Shown: positions 33,006 through 41,315, numbered from the stretch's first letter. The stretch is DNA of 64,000 bases from JACDAL01 sp963849115 (GCA_963849115.1 CAWKGK010000008.1:62001-126000); one strand, 5' to 3'. Translations and numbers: made by a program. Notes: generated by a model from the letters alone, not told the origin.

Positions 33006-33701
33006 ATGGTCGAGGACATGGTCAGAATCAACTTCGCCGACGAGCTGGATACGGCGGAATCCAGTCTCCTGGCGGGGGGCCGCATGGTGCTCGAACAACT
33101 CGGGCGCGTCATGGAGGCGCTGGAGCAACGCGATCCCGGCCTCGCCCGGGAAGTGATCGAAGGAGACGACCGCGTCGACGACGTCTATCTGGCGACCGAG
33201 ACTCGGGTGCTGAGCCTCTTGGCCTTGCAGGCGCCGGTTGCCGGCGACCTGCGGCTGGTGAACGCCATCCTCCATTCCAACGTTCATATAGAGCGTGTTG
33301 GCGACCTGTGCGTCAACATCGCCAAGTTCGTGCTGAACGGTCTGCCCTATCCGACCAACTCCCCGATGCTCACCCGATTGCACGAGATGGGGATTCGCGC
33401 CGGAGAGCTGCTGGACACTGCGCTGCGGGCGTTCTCGGCGCGCGATGCGGATCTGGCCGAAGAGCTTCCTTCCAAGGACAACGTGCTGGATCGTCTTAAC
33501 CGCGGCATGCTCCAGGAGCTGAAGCAGTACGTGGGCGACGAAAAGAGCTTCGAATGGGCCGTCAACCTGGTGTTGGTGGCTCGCTATCTCGAGCGCGTGG
33601 GCGACCACGCCGTCGATATAGGAGAGCGCATCTCCTACATGGTGACGGGGGTCATGCGCGAGTTTACCGACGCCTCCCACCCTGAGAACGACTATCCCTG
33701 A
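33006..33701 (+). CDS. PhoU-family protein (second copy)
   Basis: A 231-residue PhoU homologue with two helical repeats: MVLEQLGRVMEALEQRDPGLAREVIEGDDRVDDVYLA and LLDTALRAFSARDADLAEELPSKDNVLDRLN, plus ERVGDLCVNIAKF and YLERVGDHAVDIGERISYMVTG. It is divergent from senX3, as phoY/phoU genes often are in Actinobacteria. With the phoU at the end of the pst operon the locus has two PhoU proteins, which may have different partners or redundant roles in damping the response. ATG 33018 (MVRINFADELD) is a second possible start and matches family N-termini. Confidence 0.92.
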   Translation: MVEDMVRINFADELDTAESSLLAGGRMVLEQLGRVMEALEQRDPGLAREVIEGDDRVDDVYLATETRVLSLLALQAPVAGDLRLVNAILHSNVHIERVGDLCVNIAKFVLNGLPYPTNSPMLTRLHEMGIRAGELLDTALRAFSARDADLAEELPSKDNVLDRLNRGMLQELKQYVGDEKSFEWAVNLVLVARYLERVGDHAVDIGERISYMVTGVMREFTDASHPENDYP

Positions 33702-33777
33702 TGGCACCGGCGGGGCTCGATGTAGCTCCGTCCGTCATGCGCTCGTTTCGCAGCTGGAGATGTAGCTAAGAGCGTCG

Positions 33778-34662
33778 TTAGGCTCGCTGGGAGTCCGGCA
33801 CCAGGCGCAGCAGGGTCGCCTCCGGCCGGCACCAGAATCGGACCGGGGAGAAGCGGCTCTGGCCGAGCCCGGGGCTGACGTGCAGCCAGGAGTGGCCGAT
33901 TCGATGGAGCCCCTGAGAAAGCGCGTTGGGAAGGCGGCAATTCGTCACCAGTGAGCCCCAACCCGGCAGGCGCAGCTGGCCGCCGTGGGTGTGGCCCCCC
34001 AAGATGAGATCGAAGCCGTTGAGAGCCCACTCCGAGACCACGTCGGGCGCGTGCACGAGAGCGATGGCGGCGCACTCACCCTCAGCCCGGGCGATGTGAG
34101 ACGTCGAGTGACGGCCGAGATAGGGGTCGTCCACGCCTGCGAGCCTCACTCGGCCCCCGGCCGTATCCAGCAGCTCGGTGCGGTTCGTCAGCGCGATCCA
34201 TCCCTGTCCCCGAAGCCCGTCCTCGAGCTCTTCGATTCTCGTCTTCTGGGGGGGTGGGGCCATGGTCGAGGCGCTCAGGTACTTCAAGTAGCCCTGGTGG
34301 CTCGATACGAACAGATCGTGGGACCCGAGCACGTAGAAGCGTCCCAACCTCGCTCCAAGCGGCTTGAGTGCCTCGAGCACGACCGGGATGCCAGCGTTCT
34401 CGTCGATCATGTCGCCGGTCATGAGGACGAGGTCGACGCTGTTCCCGAGGCGCCCGGCCAGGGCTTTGATCCAGCCTTTGAGATGGGACGTCCATCGGGT
34501 CATGTGAGTGTCGGAGAGGTGGAGGATCGTCAAGGGTGGACAGCCTGGGCCCACCTCAACGCGCCGCTCAACCAGCCGAAACCAGTGGGGCTCCACCAAG
34601 GAGTAGGCACCCAGCCCCGCCCCCACGAGGGCGGAGCGCGCTAATCGCATCGATTCGAGCAT
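33778..34662 (-). CDS. membrane-anchored metallophosphoesterase (YkuE-like)
   Basis: A 294-residue calcineurin-like phosphoesterase. Motifs in order: HLSDTHM, LMTGDMIDEN, VLGSHDLF, ALVHAPD and GGHTHGGQLRLP. The third motif is usually GNHD/E; here the metal ligand Asn is Ser (GSHD), an odd change. The N-terminus (LARSALVGAGLGAYSLVEP) is a short hydrophobic anchor. Such enzymes cleave nucleotide or lipid phosphodiesters. The gene is divergent from the SpoIIE-type phosphatase, with only 9 bases between starts. Confidence 0.85.
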   Translation of the reverse strand: MLESMRLARSALVGAGLGAYSLVEPHWFRLVERRVEVGPGCPPLTILHLSDTHMTRWTSHLKGWIKALAGRLGNSVDLVLMTGDMIDENAGIPVVLEALKPLGARLGRFYVLGSHDLFVSSHQGYLKYLSASTMAPPPQKTRIEELEDGLRGQGWIALTNRTELLDTAGGRVRLAGVDDPYLGRHSTSHIARAEGECAAIALVHAPDVVSEWALNGFDLILGGHTHGGQLRLPGWGSLVTNCRLPNALSQGLHRIGHSWLHVSPGLGQSRFSPVRFWCRPEATLLRLVPDSQRA

Positions 34663-34671
34663 ACTGGCATT

Positions 34672-36252
34672 GTGAGATTGTCCCTGCGATACAAGATCGT
34701 TGGGGGCTTCGTCCTCCTCCTTTCGCTAATTGGTCTCCTCGGGTGGGTCACCTACTCGCTGTTCGCGTCACTCGGAGAGGTCCAGAGGCGGGTGTTCGAC
34801 GACGCCGTGCCGGGGCTGGTGGTAGCCGATGAGATCGTCCGCTCCTACACGGCTCAGTCGGCCGCGATCCGCGGCTATCTCATCACCAGCAATCTCGAGC
34901 AGCTCAAGCAGTACCGCGACGAGGTCAAGGCCTTTACCGACACCGAACGCCGCGCCCGCGAGCTCTTCGACTCTCCGAGTGAGAAGACGCTTTTGGCCGG
35001 GCTGATCGACGCCGGGAAGGACTTCCACCGCGAGGTGGATAAGCGGGTGGTGCCGATCGCCCAGCAGGGCAACCGGGCGCTGGCCTTCGACCGCCTCGGT
35101 GAAGGAGACCGTGCCGTGGCGGACATCGAGAGACTGGGTCAGCAGCTCAGGCGCACTCAGGGGCTCGTAATGGCACGCAATCAGCGCGGCCTCCAGGACC
35201 GCAGCGCCCAGGCCCTGGCGATTCTCCTTCTGGTAACCATCGGCGCGCTGTTGATTGGGGTGCTGCTTGCTGTGGTGGTGTCCCGAAGGCTCGTGCAGGG
35301 TCTTCATCAGCTGGTGGACGCGGCCCGGGCTGTCGGTCGAGGCGACTTCGACCAGACGATCGACATCCGCTCCGGCGACGAGGTCGAGGAGCTCGCGACC
35401 CGCTTCACCGAGATGCAGGCAGGCCTCAAGCGTCTGCAGCAGCTCGCTCTGCACGACCGAGAGCTGGAGATCGCCGCCTCCATTCAAAGGAACCTGCTGC
35501 AAAAGAGCGTCCCTCATACTCCTGAGGTTCATCTCGCCCCGATGCAGCGACAGGCAAACCTAGTGGGCGGGGACTGGTTTGATGTCGACTCGTCTGACGG
35601 CAGGCTCGCCGTGGTGGTGGGTGACGCCTCGGGGAAGGGCATCGGAGCTGCGCTGATGGCAACCGTGGCGCTGTCTGCGCTGCGGGCGGAGCGCGGCTTG
35701 GGGGGTGACGCCCGGCGCATCATCTCTCGCGCCAATCGGGCGCTGGTGGACGCCACCGATCCCGACTCCTACGCCACCGTGATCCATCTCGATCTGGAGC
35801 TGGCCACGGGCGCGGCGACCTGGCTCAACATGGGGCATCCGCCGCCTTTCATCCTGCGCGCATCCGGCACGAGCGATGGCCCCCGCGGCCACTACCTCCA
35901 GGGCCCTCGCAACCGAGTGCTCGGCTGGTTCGACGACCCCGGCTTGGAGCAGGGCAGCGTCCAGGTGCGTCCCGGAGACCGGCTGGTGCTTTATACCGAC
36001 GGCTGGCTCGAGGCCAAGTCCGTGGACGGTGAGAGCTTTGGGGAGCACCGCTTCGCGGAGGCTCTCACACGGCTGGGAATCCTCGATGGAGAGGCGCTCG
36101 TGAATGAGCTCGTCCGGGAGGTGGAGCGCTTCGCGGCCGGTAAGCTGGACGACGACCTGACCATGCTGGTGGTCGAGTTTCTAGGGGCTCCGGTAGGCAG
36201 GGACGCAGGTGCGGAGCTGACGGGAGAAGAACAGTGGCACAGCAGAAGGTAG
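34672..36252 (+). CDS. membrane-bound PP2C/SpoIIE-type serine phosphatase with HAMP
   Basis: A 526-residue sensor phosphatase. A first helix (VGGFVLLLSLIGLLGWVTYSLF), an extracellular CHASE3-like helical region to about 180, a second helix (ALAILLLVTIGALLIGVLLAVVVSRRL), and a HAMP segment (AVGRGDFDQTIDIRSGDEVEELATRFTEM) precede the SpoIIE domain from about 265: AASIQRNLL, GGDWFDV, VVVGDASGKGIGAALMA, LNMGHPPPFIL and DRLVLYTDGWLEAKS, then DDLTMLVVEF. Asp residues in GGDW, GDASG and DDD bind the metals. It dephosphorylates the anti-sigma antagonist encoded just downstream, whose start overlaps this gene. Confidence 0.92.
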   Translation: MRLSLRYKIVGGFVLLLSLIGLLGWVTYSLFASLGEVQRRVFDDAVPGLVVADEIVRSYTAQSAAIRGYLITSNLEQLKQYRDEVKAFTDTERRARELFDSPSEKTLLAGLIDAGKDFHREVDKRVVPIAQQGNRALAFDRLGEGDRAVADIERLGQQLRRTQGLVMARNQRGLQDRSAQALAILLLVTIGALLIGVLLAVVVSRRLVQGLHQLVDAARAVGRGDFDQTIDIRSGDEVEELATRFTEMQAGLKRLQQLALHDRELEIAASIQRNLLQKSVPHTPEVHLAPMQRQANLVGGDWFDVDSSDGRLAVVVGDASGKGIGAALMATVALSALRAERGLGGDARRIISRANRALVDATDPDSYATVIHLDLELATGAATWLNMGHPPPFILRASGTSDGPRGHYLQGPRNRVLGWFDDPGLEQGSVQVRPGDRLVLYTDGWLEAKSVDGESFGEHRFAEALTRLGILDGEALVNELVREVERFAAGKLDDDLTMLVVEFLGAPVGRDAGAELTGEEQWHSRR

Positions 36253-36587
36253 ATATCCAGATAGAGGAAGCCGACGGCTATCGAATCCTCAAGCCTGCCG
36301 GAGATCTTGACGTCTACACGGTGGGATCGTTGCGGGACGTTCTGGGGAAGATGATCGAAGAGGAGTCGCCGCACGTGGTGGTGGATCTCGACGGCGTTCC
36401 CTTTATGGACTCTTCGGGTCTCGGCGCCCTCATGGGAGGTGTTCGTCGGATGCGTGAGGCGGGTGGTGATCTTGCCGTCGCATGCACCAAGGAGCAGCAT
36501 CTGAAACTGTTCTCGATTACCGGGTTTGGCGAGGGTGTATCGATCGCGCCGACCGTCGAGGAGGCTGCGGCGGGCTTCCGGGACTGA
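36234..36587 (+). CDS. STAS-domain anti-sigma factor antagonist
   Basis: A 117-residue SpoIIAA/RsbV-like protein. The phosphorylation site is Ser60/Ser61 in VPFMDSSGLGALMG, and the fold core is ILKPAGDLDVYTVGSLRDVLGKMI and VVVDLDG. In its dephosphorylated state it binds an anti-sigma kinase and frees a sigma factor. GTG 36234 behind GGGAGAAG overlaps the phosphatase gene by 19 bases, so both are made together. The matching kinase (RsbW type) and sigma factor are not in the window. Confidence 0.92.
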   Translation: MAQQKVDIQIEEADGYRILKPAGDLDVYTVGSLRDVLGKMIEEESPHVVVDLDGVPFMDSSGLGALMGGVRRMREAGGDLAVACTKEQHLKLFSITGFGEGVSIAPTVEEAAAGFRD

Positions 36588-36700
36588 CCAGGTAGTCCCT
36601 TTAGACCCCCATAAATCATCCTAGCGGGCCATAACATTTTGCCTCGTTTCTCAATACCCTGTACTCATATCCAGGGAATGAAATAGCGAGGTGGGGGCTG

Positions 36701-36964
36701 TTGCTGGTTCTAGATTCGTCCGACGAGGATTGGCGCGCCAAGGCGCGCTGTGCCGCTTTTGATCCCGATCTGTTCTTTGCTCCAGGATCTATGGAACACA
36801 GAGTGGCCAAGAAGATCTGCAGGGATTGTCCGGTGCGCAGACAGTGTCTTCTCTACGCGCTGGAAACGCCGATCGATCACGGCGTGTGGGGAGGCATGAC
36901 CGAGCGGGAGCGCAGACGCTTTCGCCGGCAGCAGGGGGCCGAGTGGCGGACCCTCATCGCCTAG
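36701..36964 (+). CDS. WhiB-family Fe-S transcription factor
   Basis: An 87-residue WhiB protein. The four cluster ligands are Cys17, Cys40, Cys43 and Cys49 (CRDCPVRRQC), followed by the G(I/V)WGG turn GVWGGMTERERRRFRR and a basic C-terminus for DNA contact. The start is TTG 36701 with GGTGGGGG upstream. WhiB proteins are confined to Actinobacteria and their phages and bind region 4 of the housekeeping sigma factor. It lies 1.4 kb from a pair of ArsA ATPases, as whiB4 does in mycobacteria. Confidence 0.95.
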   Translation: MLVLDSSDEDWRAKARCAAFDPDLFFAPGSMEHRVAKKICRDCPVRRQCLLYALETPIDHGVWGGMTERERRRFRRQQGAEWRTLIA

Positions 36965-36968
36965 GCAT

Positions 36969-37844
36969 CTAGGTTCTGAGCGTCAGCTCCAGGAGTGTGC
37001 ACTCATCCCGCCAGCGGCGGGCGGTGTCCTCCGGCAGGCCGGGGATGTTCAAGCGCTTCTCCGCGACCTTCTCGGCGACCTCGTCCCACTCCGGACCCGG
37101 TTCGAGCACTCTGACGTTGGCGGGGATCTCGCCGACTCGGGCGTTCTTGCCCTTCCAGCGGAAGATCACATCTACCTCTCGCAGATCCTCGGCCCCCGGA
37201 ATGGTTTGCTGCCGCTCCCCTGAGAGCACGAAGATCCTGTTCGCCTTCTGGTCGTAGACGAACCACACCGGCATAGTCTCGGTTCCCGACTGGGTGGGCC
37301 ACCGTAGCCAAATGATCGTCGATTTCTTGAGCGACTCCTGAATCCCGCCCGCCTGCGACGAGCCCGACAGCGCGCTGTGGTGGTCGGTCCAGTCGAGCTG
37401 GGGATCGACCTCGTAGGTTGCGTCCGACCACGTCTTGTCGGTGGCAGTGAGCACGTACCAGCCGGACAGGCTGAAGAAGCCTCTGATGGCCTCTTCAGGC
37501 GTCGGGTAGTCACGGTGATAGGCGAGCTGAATATCTCCGTCGGGGCGCTCGTGGAAGCAAAATACCCAATTTCGATACTCGGGCGACAGGTAGCACTCGG
37601 CCCAGTGGACCGTCGGCTCGGCCACCTCCAGGTGCAGGCCGACCGAGGAGCCGGGGACGGTAGCCTCGAAAGGAGTCCAGTAGACCTGGATGACGCGGCT
37701 GACATGGTGCTCCAGTGTGACCCTGAGGGCGGCTTTCGCCCCCGTGGTGTCCCCCCGCGTGACGCCGTGCCGGCCGATGGCTCGAGCGACCTCGTCCACA
37801 ATGGAGGTGAGTGCGTCGCGCCGCCGTTGTTGGCTCAGGGTCAT
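36969..37844 (-). CDS. uncharacterised 291-aa protein coupled to the SdhC-like gene
   Basis: I do not recognise a firm family. The N-terminal 190 residues (LTSIVDEVARAIGRHG, AALRVTLEHHVSRVIQVYWTPFEA, YLSPEYRNWVFCFHERPDGDIQLAYHRDY, GFFSLSGWYVLTATDKTW) are soluble with many aromatics. The C-terminal 100 residues (STIIWLRWP, ETMPVWFVYDQKANRIFVLSGERQQTIPGAEDLREVDVIFRWKG) resemble a split-barrel of the pyridoxamine-phosphate-oxidase type. ATG 37844 overlaps the stop of the SdhC-like gene (ATGA), so it is the normal start. Coupling to a membrane haem subunit hints at a redox role; this is inference only. Confidence 0.6.
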   Translation of the reverse strand: MTLSQQRRRDALTSIVDEVARAIGRHGVTRGDTTGAKAALRVTLEHHVSRVIQVYWTPFEATVPGSSVGLHLEVAEPTVHWAECYLSPEYRNWVFCFHERPDGDIQLAYHRDYPTPEEAIRGFFSLSGWYVLTATDKTWSDATYEVDPQLDWTDHHSALSGSSQAGGIQESLKKSTIIWLRWPTQSGTETMPVWFVYDQKANRIFVLSGERQQTIPGAEDLREVDVIFRWKGKNARVGEIPANVRVLEPGPEWDEVAEKVAEKRLNIPGLPEDTARRWRDECTLLELTLRT

Positions 37845-38326
37845 CAGCCGAACGGAGACTCTTCGAGGGCGGAGCGCAGCATGAAGAAGGCGGCGGGAAG
37901 AAAAGCCACTGCGAAGGCTGCAAGCTGGATCTTGGCAAAGAGTTTCTGCTTCAGGGCCAAGTTCGGCCAGAAGTCGAAGAGGATGATGCGCAACCCATTG
38001 AAGGCGTGGTAGACGACTGCGGCGACCAAGGCAACCTCGAAGGGCTTGAACCACCACTGCTGATACAGAGAGATGGTCTCGTCGTAGAGCTCAGGGCCGA
38101 AACCGACTCCGAACGTGTCGACGATATGCCCGAACAGGAAGGCAACGACGAGGATTCCCGTGACCCGATGGGCGACCCACGACCACTGTCCGATCCCGCC
38201 CTTGTAGGCGACTCCCTGGCGCCCCTTTCCCAACCGCAGCAAGTCGATGAGCATGAGAGCGGCAACCAGTCCCGACCCAATGGTCAGAACGAACACGAGC
38301 CCTTCAATGAGCTTGGCGGCGAGCAT
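37844..38326 (-). CDS. succinate dehydrogenase cytochrome b subunit-like protein, orphan
   Basis: A 160-residue membrane protein with four to five hydrophobic helices. The SdhC pattern is clear: QWSWVAHRVTGILVVAFLFGHIVDTF and VVYHAFNGLRIILFDFWP, supplying His residues suited to haem b. The usual partners sdhD, sdhA and sdhB are absent: upstream are two ArsA-like ATPases, downstream an unknown gene overlapping by four bases. It may work with sdhA/B encoded elsewhere, or serve another complex. Confidence 0.75.
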   Translation of the reverse strand: MLAAKLIEGLVFVLTIGSGLVAALMLIDLLRLGKGRQGVAYKGGIGQWSWVAHRVTGILVVAFLFGHIVDTFGVGFGPELYDETISLYQQWWFKPFEVALVAAVVYHAFNGLRIILFDFWPNLALKQKLFAKIQLAAFAVAFLPAAFFMLRSALEESPFG

Positions 38327-38338
38327 ATGAGTCAGATT

Positions 38339-39469
38339 CTATCCGCTGTCGAAGAGCTGGTCTGAGATGGCCACCAGGCCGCGGAAGTCCACAGCTTCCA
38401 GCTCGAGATACGGAACACGCACCCAACGATGGCGCGGGACCTTACTGGCAAGGGCCCGCAGGTTTCTTTCCTCCCGGCGCACCACGCGCATGAACGCGCT
38501 CTCATTGTCGAGGAGATCGGCCAAGAGCGAGCCGTCGCCTTCCTGAAGGCGCAGTTTTGAGATCTGGCGGGACCTGGCTCCGATGCCGTCGCCGTACTTG
38601 GGATGGACTCGATTGACGACGACGGCACCAAATGGCAACTTAGCTTCATTGAGCCTTTGGGCGAAGTAGACGGCTTCGCTAACTGATTCCTCTGCCGGCG
38701 AGGTCACCACGACGAAGGAGGTGAGGTCTGACTGCAGCAGTGCCTGAACCGCTCGCGCTCGTTCCTTGAAGCCGTCATACATTCCTTCGAGGTTGACGAA
38801 GAACTCAGCCGTGTCCTCAAGTACGGCACCCCCCACAATCCGTTTGACAACCCTCAGAAAGGTGGTCGCCGCAACGTTTGCGACACGCATGAAACCTGAG
38901 CCTGCTCTCATGTAAGGGAGCAGGAACCAGCGTAGGACGCGGCTCTCGAAGAAGCCTGTTAGCCGGCGGGGGGCATCGAGAAAGTCGAGGGCGTTGCGGG
39001 TCGGCGGGGTGTCAATGACGATGAGGTCGTAGTCGCCGGTGGAATGGAGCTCGTAGAGTTTCTCCATCGCCATGTATTCCTGGGTTCCCGACAACGTGCC
39101 AGAGATATTGCGGTAGAAGCGATTGGCGATGATGCGATCGGCCTGTTGGGGGCTCGGCGCGTAGCGATAGACAACTTCATCGAAGGTGGTCTTGGTGTCG
39201 AGCATCATCGCATGAAGCTCGCCTTTGGCTTCTACTCCGGCTGCGGTGAATTTGCGGCGGTTGACCTTCGTAGGAGCGTTGTCCAGCTCCTTCAGCCCGA
39301 GCGAGGACGCCAAGCGCCGGGCCGGGTCGATCGTCAAGACTGCGGTCTTCTTTCCTTCGGAAGCGGCTCGCAGGGCGATCGCTGCAGCCGTAGTGGTCTT
39401 TCCTACCCCACCCGCCCCGGCGCACACGATGACCTGTTTAGTAGCCGTGATTCGCTGTATCGCGTTCAC
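38339..39469 (-). CDS. ArsA/GET3-type ATPase (second of pair)
   Basis: A 376-residue P-loop ATPase with the deviant Walker A GAGGVGKTTTAAAIAL near residue 16, the A-loop TIDPARRLASSLGL, and the switch region LIVIDTPPTRNALDFLDAPRRL. It is longer than its neighbour and lacks the arsenic-binding Cys set of ArsA. GTG 39469 overlaps the stop of the upstream ATPase (GTGA), which fixes this start though the frame is open to 39697. The two proteins resemble the mycobacterial Rv3679-Rv3680 pair near whiB4, and may work as a heterodimer on membrane-protein or redox-linked transport. Confidence 0.85.
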   Translation of the reverse strand: MNAIQRITATKQVIVCAGAGGVGKTTTAAAIALRAASEGKKTAVLTIDPARRLASSLGLKELDNAPTKVNRRKFTAAGVEAKGELHAMMLDTKTTFDEVVYRYAPSPQQADRIIANRFYRNISGTLSGTQEYMAMEKLYELHSTGDYDLIVIDTPPTRNALDFLDAPRRLTGFFESRVLRWFLLPYMRAGSGFMRVANVAATTFLRVVKRIVGGAVLEDTAEFFVNLEGMYDGFKERARAVQALLQSDLTSFVVVTSPAEESVSEAVYFAQRLNEAKLPFGAVVVNRVHPKYGDGIGARSRQISKLRLQEGDGSLLADLLDNESAFMRVVRREERNLRALASKVPRHRWVRVPYLELEAVDFRGLVAISDQLFDSG

Positions 39470-40443
39470 AGGTCTTGGAGCTTTGTTTCGATCTCGTCCG
39501 CCAGCGTTTCGATGTCGGGCAGCGCCAGTCCTGAGCCGAACAGGTAAGGCAACTTCACGATCGGCCGCGACGCGGTTTTTGCCAGGATCCTGAGATGCTT
39601 TGCTTGAATGGCGCTGCGCGCCTCCAGAAAGGAGGCGTATCCGTTGAGCGCCTCGAAGTCCTCCTTGTCGAGACGCAAACCGACAGAGTCGGCACAAGAC
39701 TGCAGTGATGAAGGCTTAGAGAGAAGGGCGAAGTGGTCGTCGCCTAGAGAGTCCTCATATACGCCGTTGGCAAAAGTCACTCCCTGTGAGACCCCGAGCT
39801 CGTCGTCCAGTTTTTGTGACGTCTCCAGAGTCTCCGCTACGGGCATCTCTTCCGGCAGCGTCACCAAGTGTGCGATGGAGCGAGCGGGGTTCGTAAGCAT
39901 CTCGGTGAGCCAGTCCGCCTGGCGTTTGATCGGCCCTACTTGAACCGCATCCGCCAGCCCCATGGGCGCCGCGAGAAAGGCAATCATGTGGCCGGCTGCG
40001 GGAGCGTCAACAATGATCGTGTCGAAGTCGTAACGGCGCCCGCCTGGGGCTCGGTTCTGCTCCAGATACCAGATCTTGCCAAGCACGAGTATGTCCTTGA
40101 GGCCGGGGGCCGCGGTCGTGATGTAGTCGGTGAAGTGCGTGCTGGTCAGCACCTTTGACACACGCTTCATGTGGTACTGGACCTCGAGGTACTCGGCGAG
40201 GGCATCCTCGGGCATCACGTTCAGCGCCCATACTCCGGGGGATAGCTCGGAGGGTTCGTAGCTCGGCTCGGAGGCCCCGAACAGCTGAGGGAGGCTGCCT
40301 TTGTGGTCGATCTCGGCGACACAGACCTTGTAGCCGGCGCGGGCTGCCACCAGTGCCAGAGCCGCCGAGACGGTGGTCTTGCCTACCCCTCCCTTGCCAC
40401 AGACGATGTGAATTCGTGGGGCCAGGAAGTCGGGAATTTCCAT
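39466..40443 (-). CDS. ArsA/GET3-type ATPase (first of pair)
   Basis: A 325-residue ATPase. Deviant Walker A GKGGVGKTTVSAALAL near residue 16, AEIDHKGSLPQLFGA in place of the usual DPA loop, and switch II TIIVDAPAAGHMIAFLAAP. The start MEIPDFLAPRIHIVCGKGG at 40443 gives the typical N-terminus; the frame is open further upstream. It heads a run of four same-strand genes: this ATPase, the second ATPase, the SdhC-like protein and the unknown 291-residue protein. No ArsR or arsenite pump is nearby, which argues against an arsenic role. Confidence 0.85.
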   Translation of the reverse strand: MEIPDFLAPRIHIVCGKGGVGKTTVSAALALVAARAGYKVCVAEIDHKGSLPQLFGASEPSYEPSELSPGVWALNVMPEDALAEYLEVQYHMKRVSKVLTSTHFTDYITTAAPGLKDILVLGKIWYLEQNRAPGGRRYDFDTIIVDAPAAGHMIAFLAAPMGLADAVQVGPIKRQADWLTEMLTNPARSIAHLVTLPEEMPVAETLETSQKLDDELGVSQGVTFANGVYEDSLGDDHFALLSKPSSLQSCADSVGLRLDKEDFEALNGYASFLEARSAIQAKHLRILAKTASRPIVKLPYLFGSGLALPDIETLADEIETKLQDL

Positions 40444-40574
40444 CGGGAGATTCTTATCGCACTGGACGGGGACGGGTTGCGCTCGCGGCGACCCCGTGGA
40501 CCCTAAACCTTTTTCCAGAATTTGCCGATGATCTCCGTACACAACTCAGCTCGCGACAGGAGACATTCGCAAAA

Positions 40575-41222
40575 ATGGTCCGCCACCTCAAGGTCCTTGC
40601 GATCAGCATGCTTTTTACGACGGTGGCCATGGGGTTTGCCTATGCCTTACCCAGCGCGTTGCGCGGCGCCGCTTCTCAGGCGTCGGAGGAGCTCGAGATG
40701 GCCGAGCAGGGAGAGCCCACCGAGGAAGGGGCCTCCCAGGAGACCGAAGGTGAAACCGGGGTCGAGTCCGGTGATGAGGGGTCCGAGAGCGAAAGCTCCG
40801 AGGAGGAAGACACCTCCAAGCCTCACAACCACGGCGCGGTGGTATCCGTCGCCGCCCACTGCTCCGTCGAGGGCCGAGCCCACGGAAAGCTCGTGCGGGA
40901 AGTCGCCGGGAACAAAGAAATGACCGTCGCGGAAGCGGAGGAGGCCTGCAAGGCAGCCGTCGCAGCCCAGGAAGGCAGGGTGAAGCCCGGCAAGCACGCC
41001 AAGCCCGGCAAGCACGCCAAGCCCGATAAACCTGTCACTCCCAAGCCCGCCAAACCCGATAAGCCCGCCAAACCCGCCAAACCCACTAAGCCCGCCAAAC
41101 CCGATAAGCCCGATAAACCTGTCACTCCCAAGCCCGCCAAACCCGATAAGCCCGCCAAGCCCGATACGACCGCTACTACGAACGGACCGGACAAGCCCGA
41201 CAAGCCGAAGAAGTCTCACTAG
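40575..41222 (+). CDS. secreted protein with acidic segment and Lys-Pro repeat tail
   Basis: A 215-residue protein that I cannot assign to a family. A signal peptide (LKVLAISMLFTTVAMGFAYALP) precedes a Glu/Ser-rich stretch (residues 35-85, such as EGETGVESGDEGSESESSEEED). A short conserved-looking middle follows (HNHGAVVSVAAHCSVEGRAHGKLVREVAG and MTVAEAEEACKAAV). The last 75 residues are repeats of KPAKPDKP and PGKHAK. The overall charge pattern, acidic then basic, suggests binding to cell wall polymers or nucleic acid outside the cell. ATG 40575 has an AGGAGA site. It is divergent from the ATPase operon. Confidence 0.7.
   Translation: MVRHLKVLAISMLFTTVAMGFAYALPSALRGAASQASEELEMAEQGEPTEEGASQETEGETGVESGDEGSESESSEEEDTSKPHNHGAVVSVAAHCSVEGRAHGKLVREVAGNKEMTVAEAEEACKAAVAAQEGRVKPGKHAKPGKHAKPDKPVTPKPAKPDKPAKPAKPTKPAKPDKPDKPVTPKPAKPDKPAKPDTTATTNGPDKPDKPKKSH
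41021..41158 (+). repeat. 87-bp in-frame direct repeat in the Lys-Pro tail
   Basis: The 51-base block 41021-41071 recurs exactly at 41108-41158, an offset of 87 bases (29 codons), within shorter CCCGCCAAA/CCCGATAAG units. Repeat length is a multiple of three, so copy number could change without breaking the frame. Confidence 0.85.
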
Positions 41223-41315
41223 CCGAGGGCACGCCGGCGGTCGGCTGAGGTCCCGGCCGAGAAAGTTACTCAGGGCTGAGCCGGCGTTTAACGCCGGATC
41301 GATGACAATTGGGCA

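Noticed and set aside
33702..33777. Regulatory site with repeated GATGTAGCT between phoU copy 2 and the phosphoesterase
   Set aside because: Two short matches in a convergent gap, with no further structure.
36969..38326. Complete succinate dehydrogenase operon
   Set aside because: Only an SdhC-like subunit is present; neither flavoprotein nor iron-sulfur subunit is encoded nearby.
38339..40443. Arsenic-resistance operon
   Set aside because: The ATPases lack the arsenic-binding Cys set, and no arsB, arsC or arsD is present.
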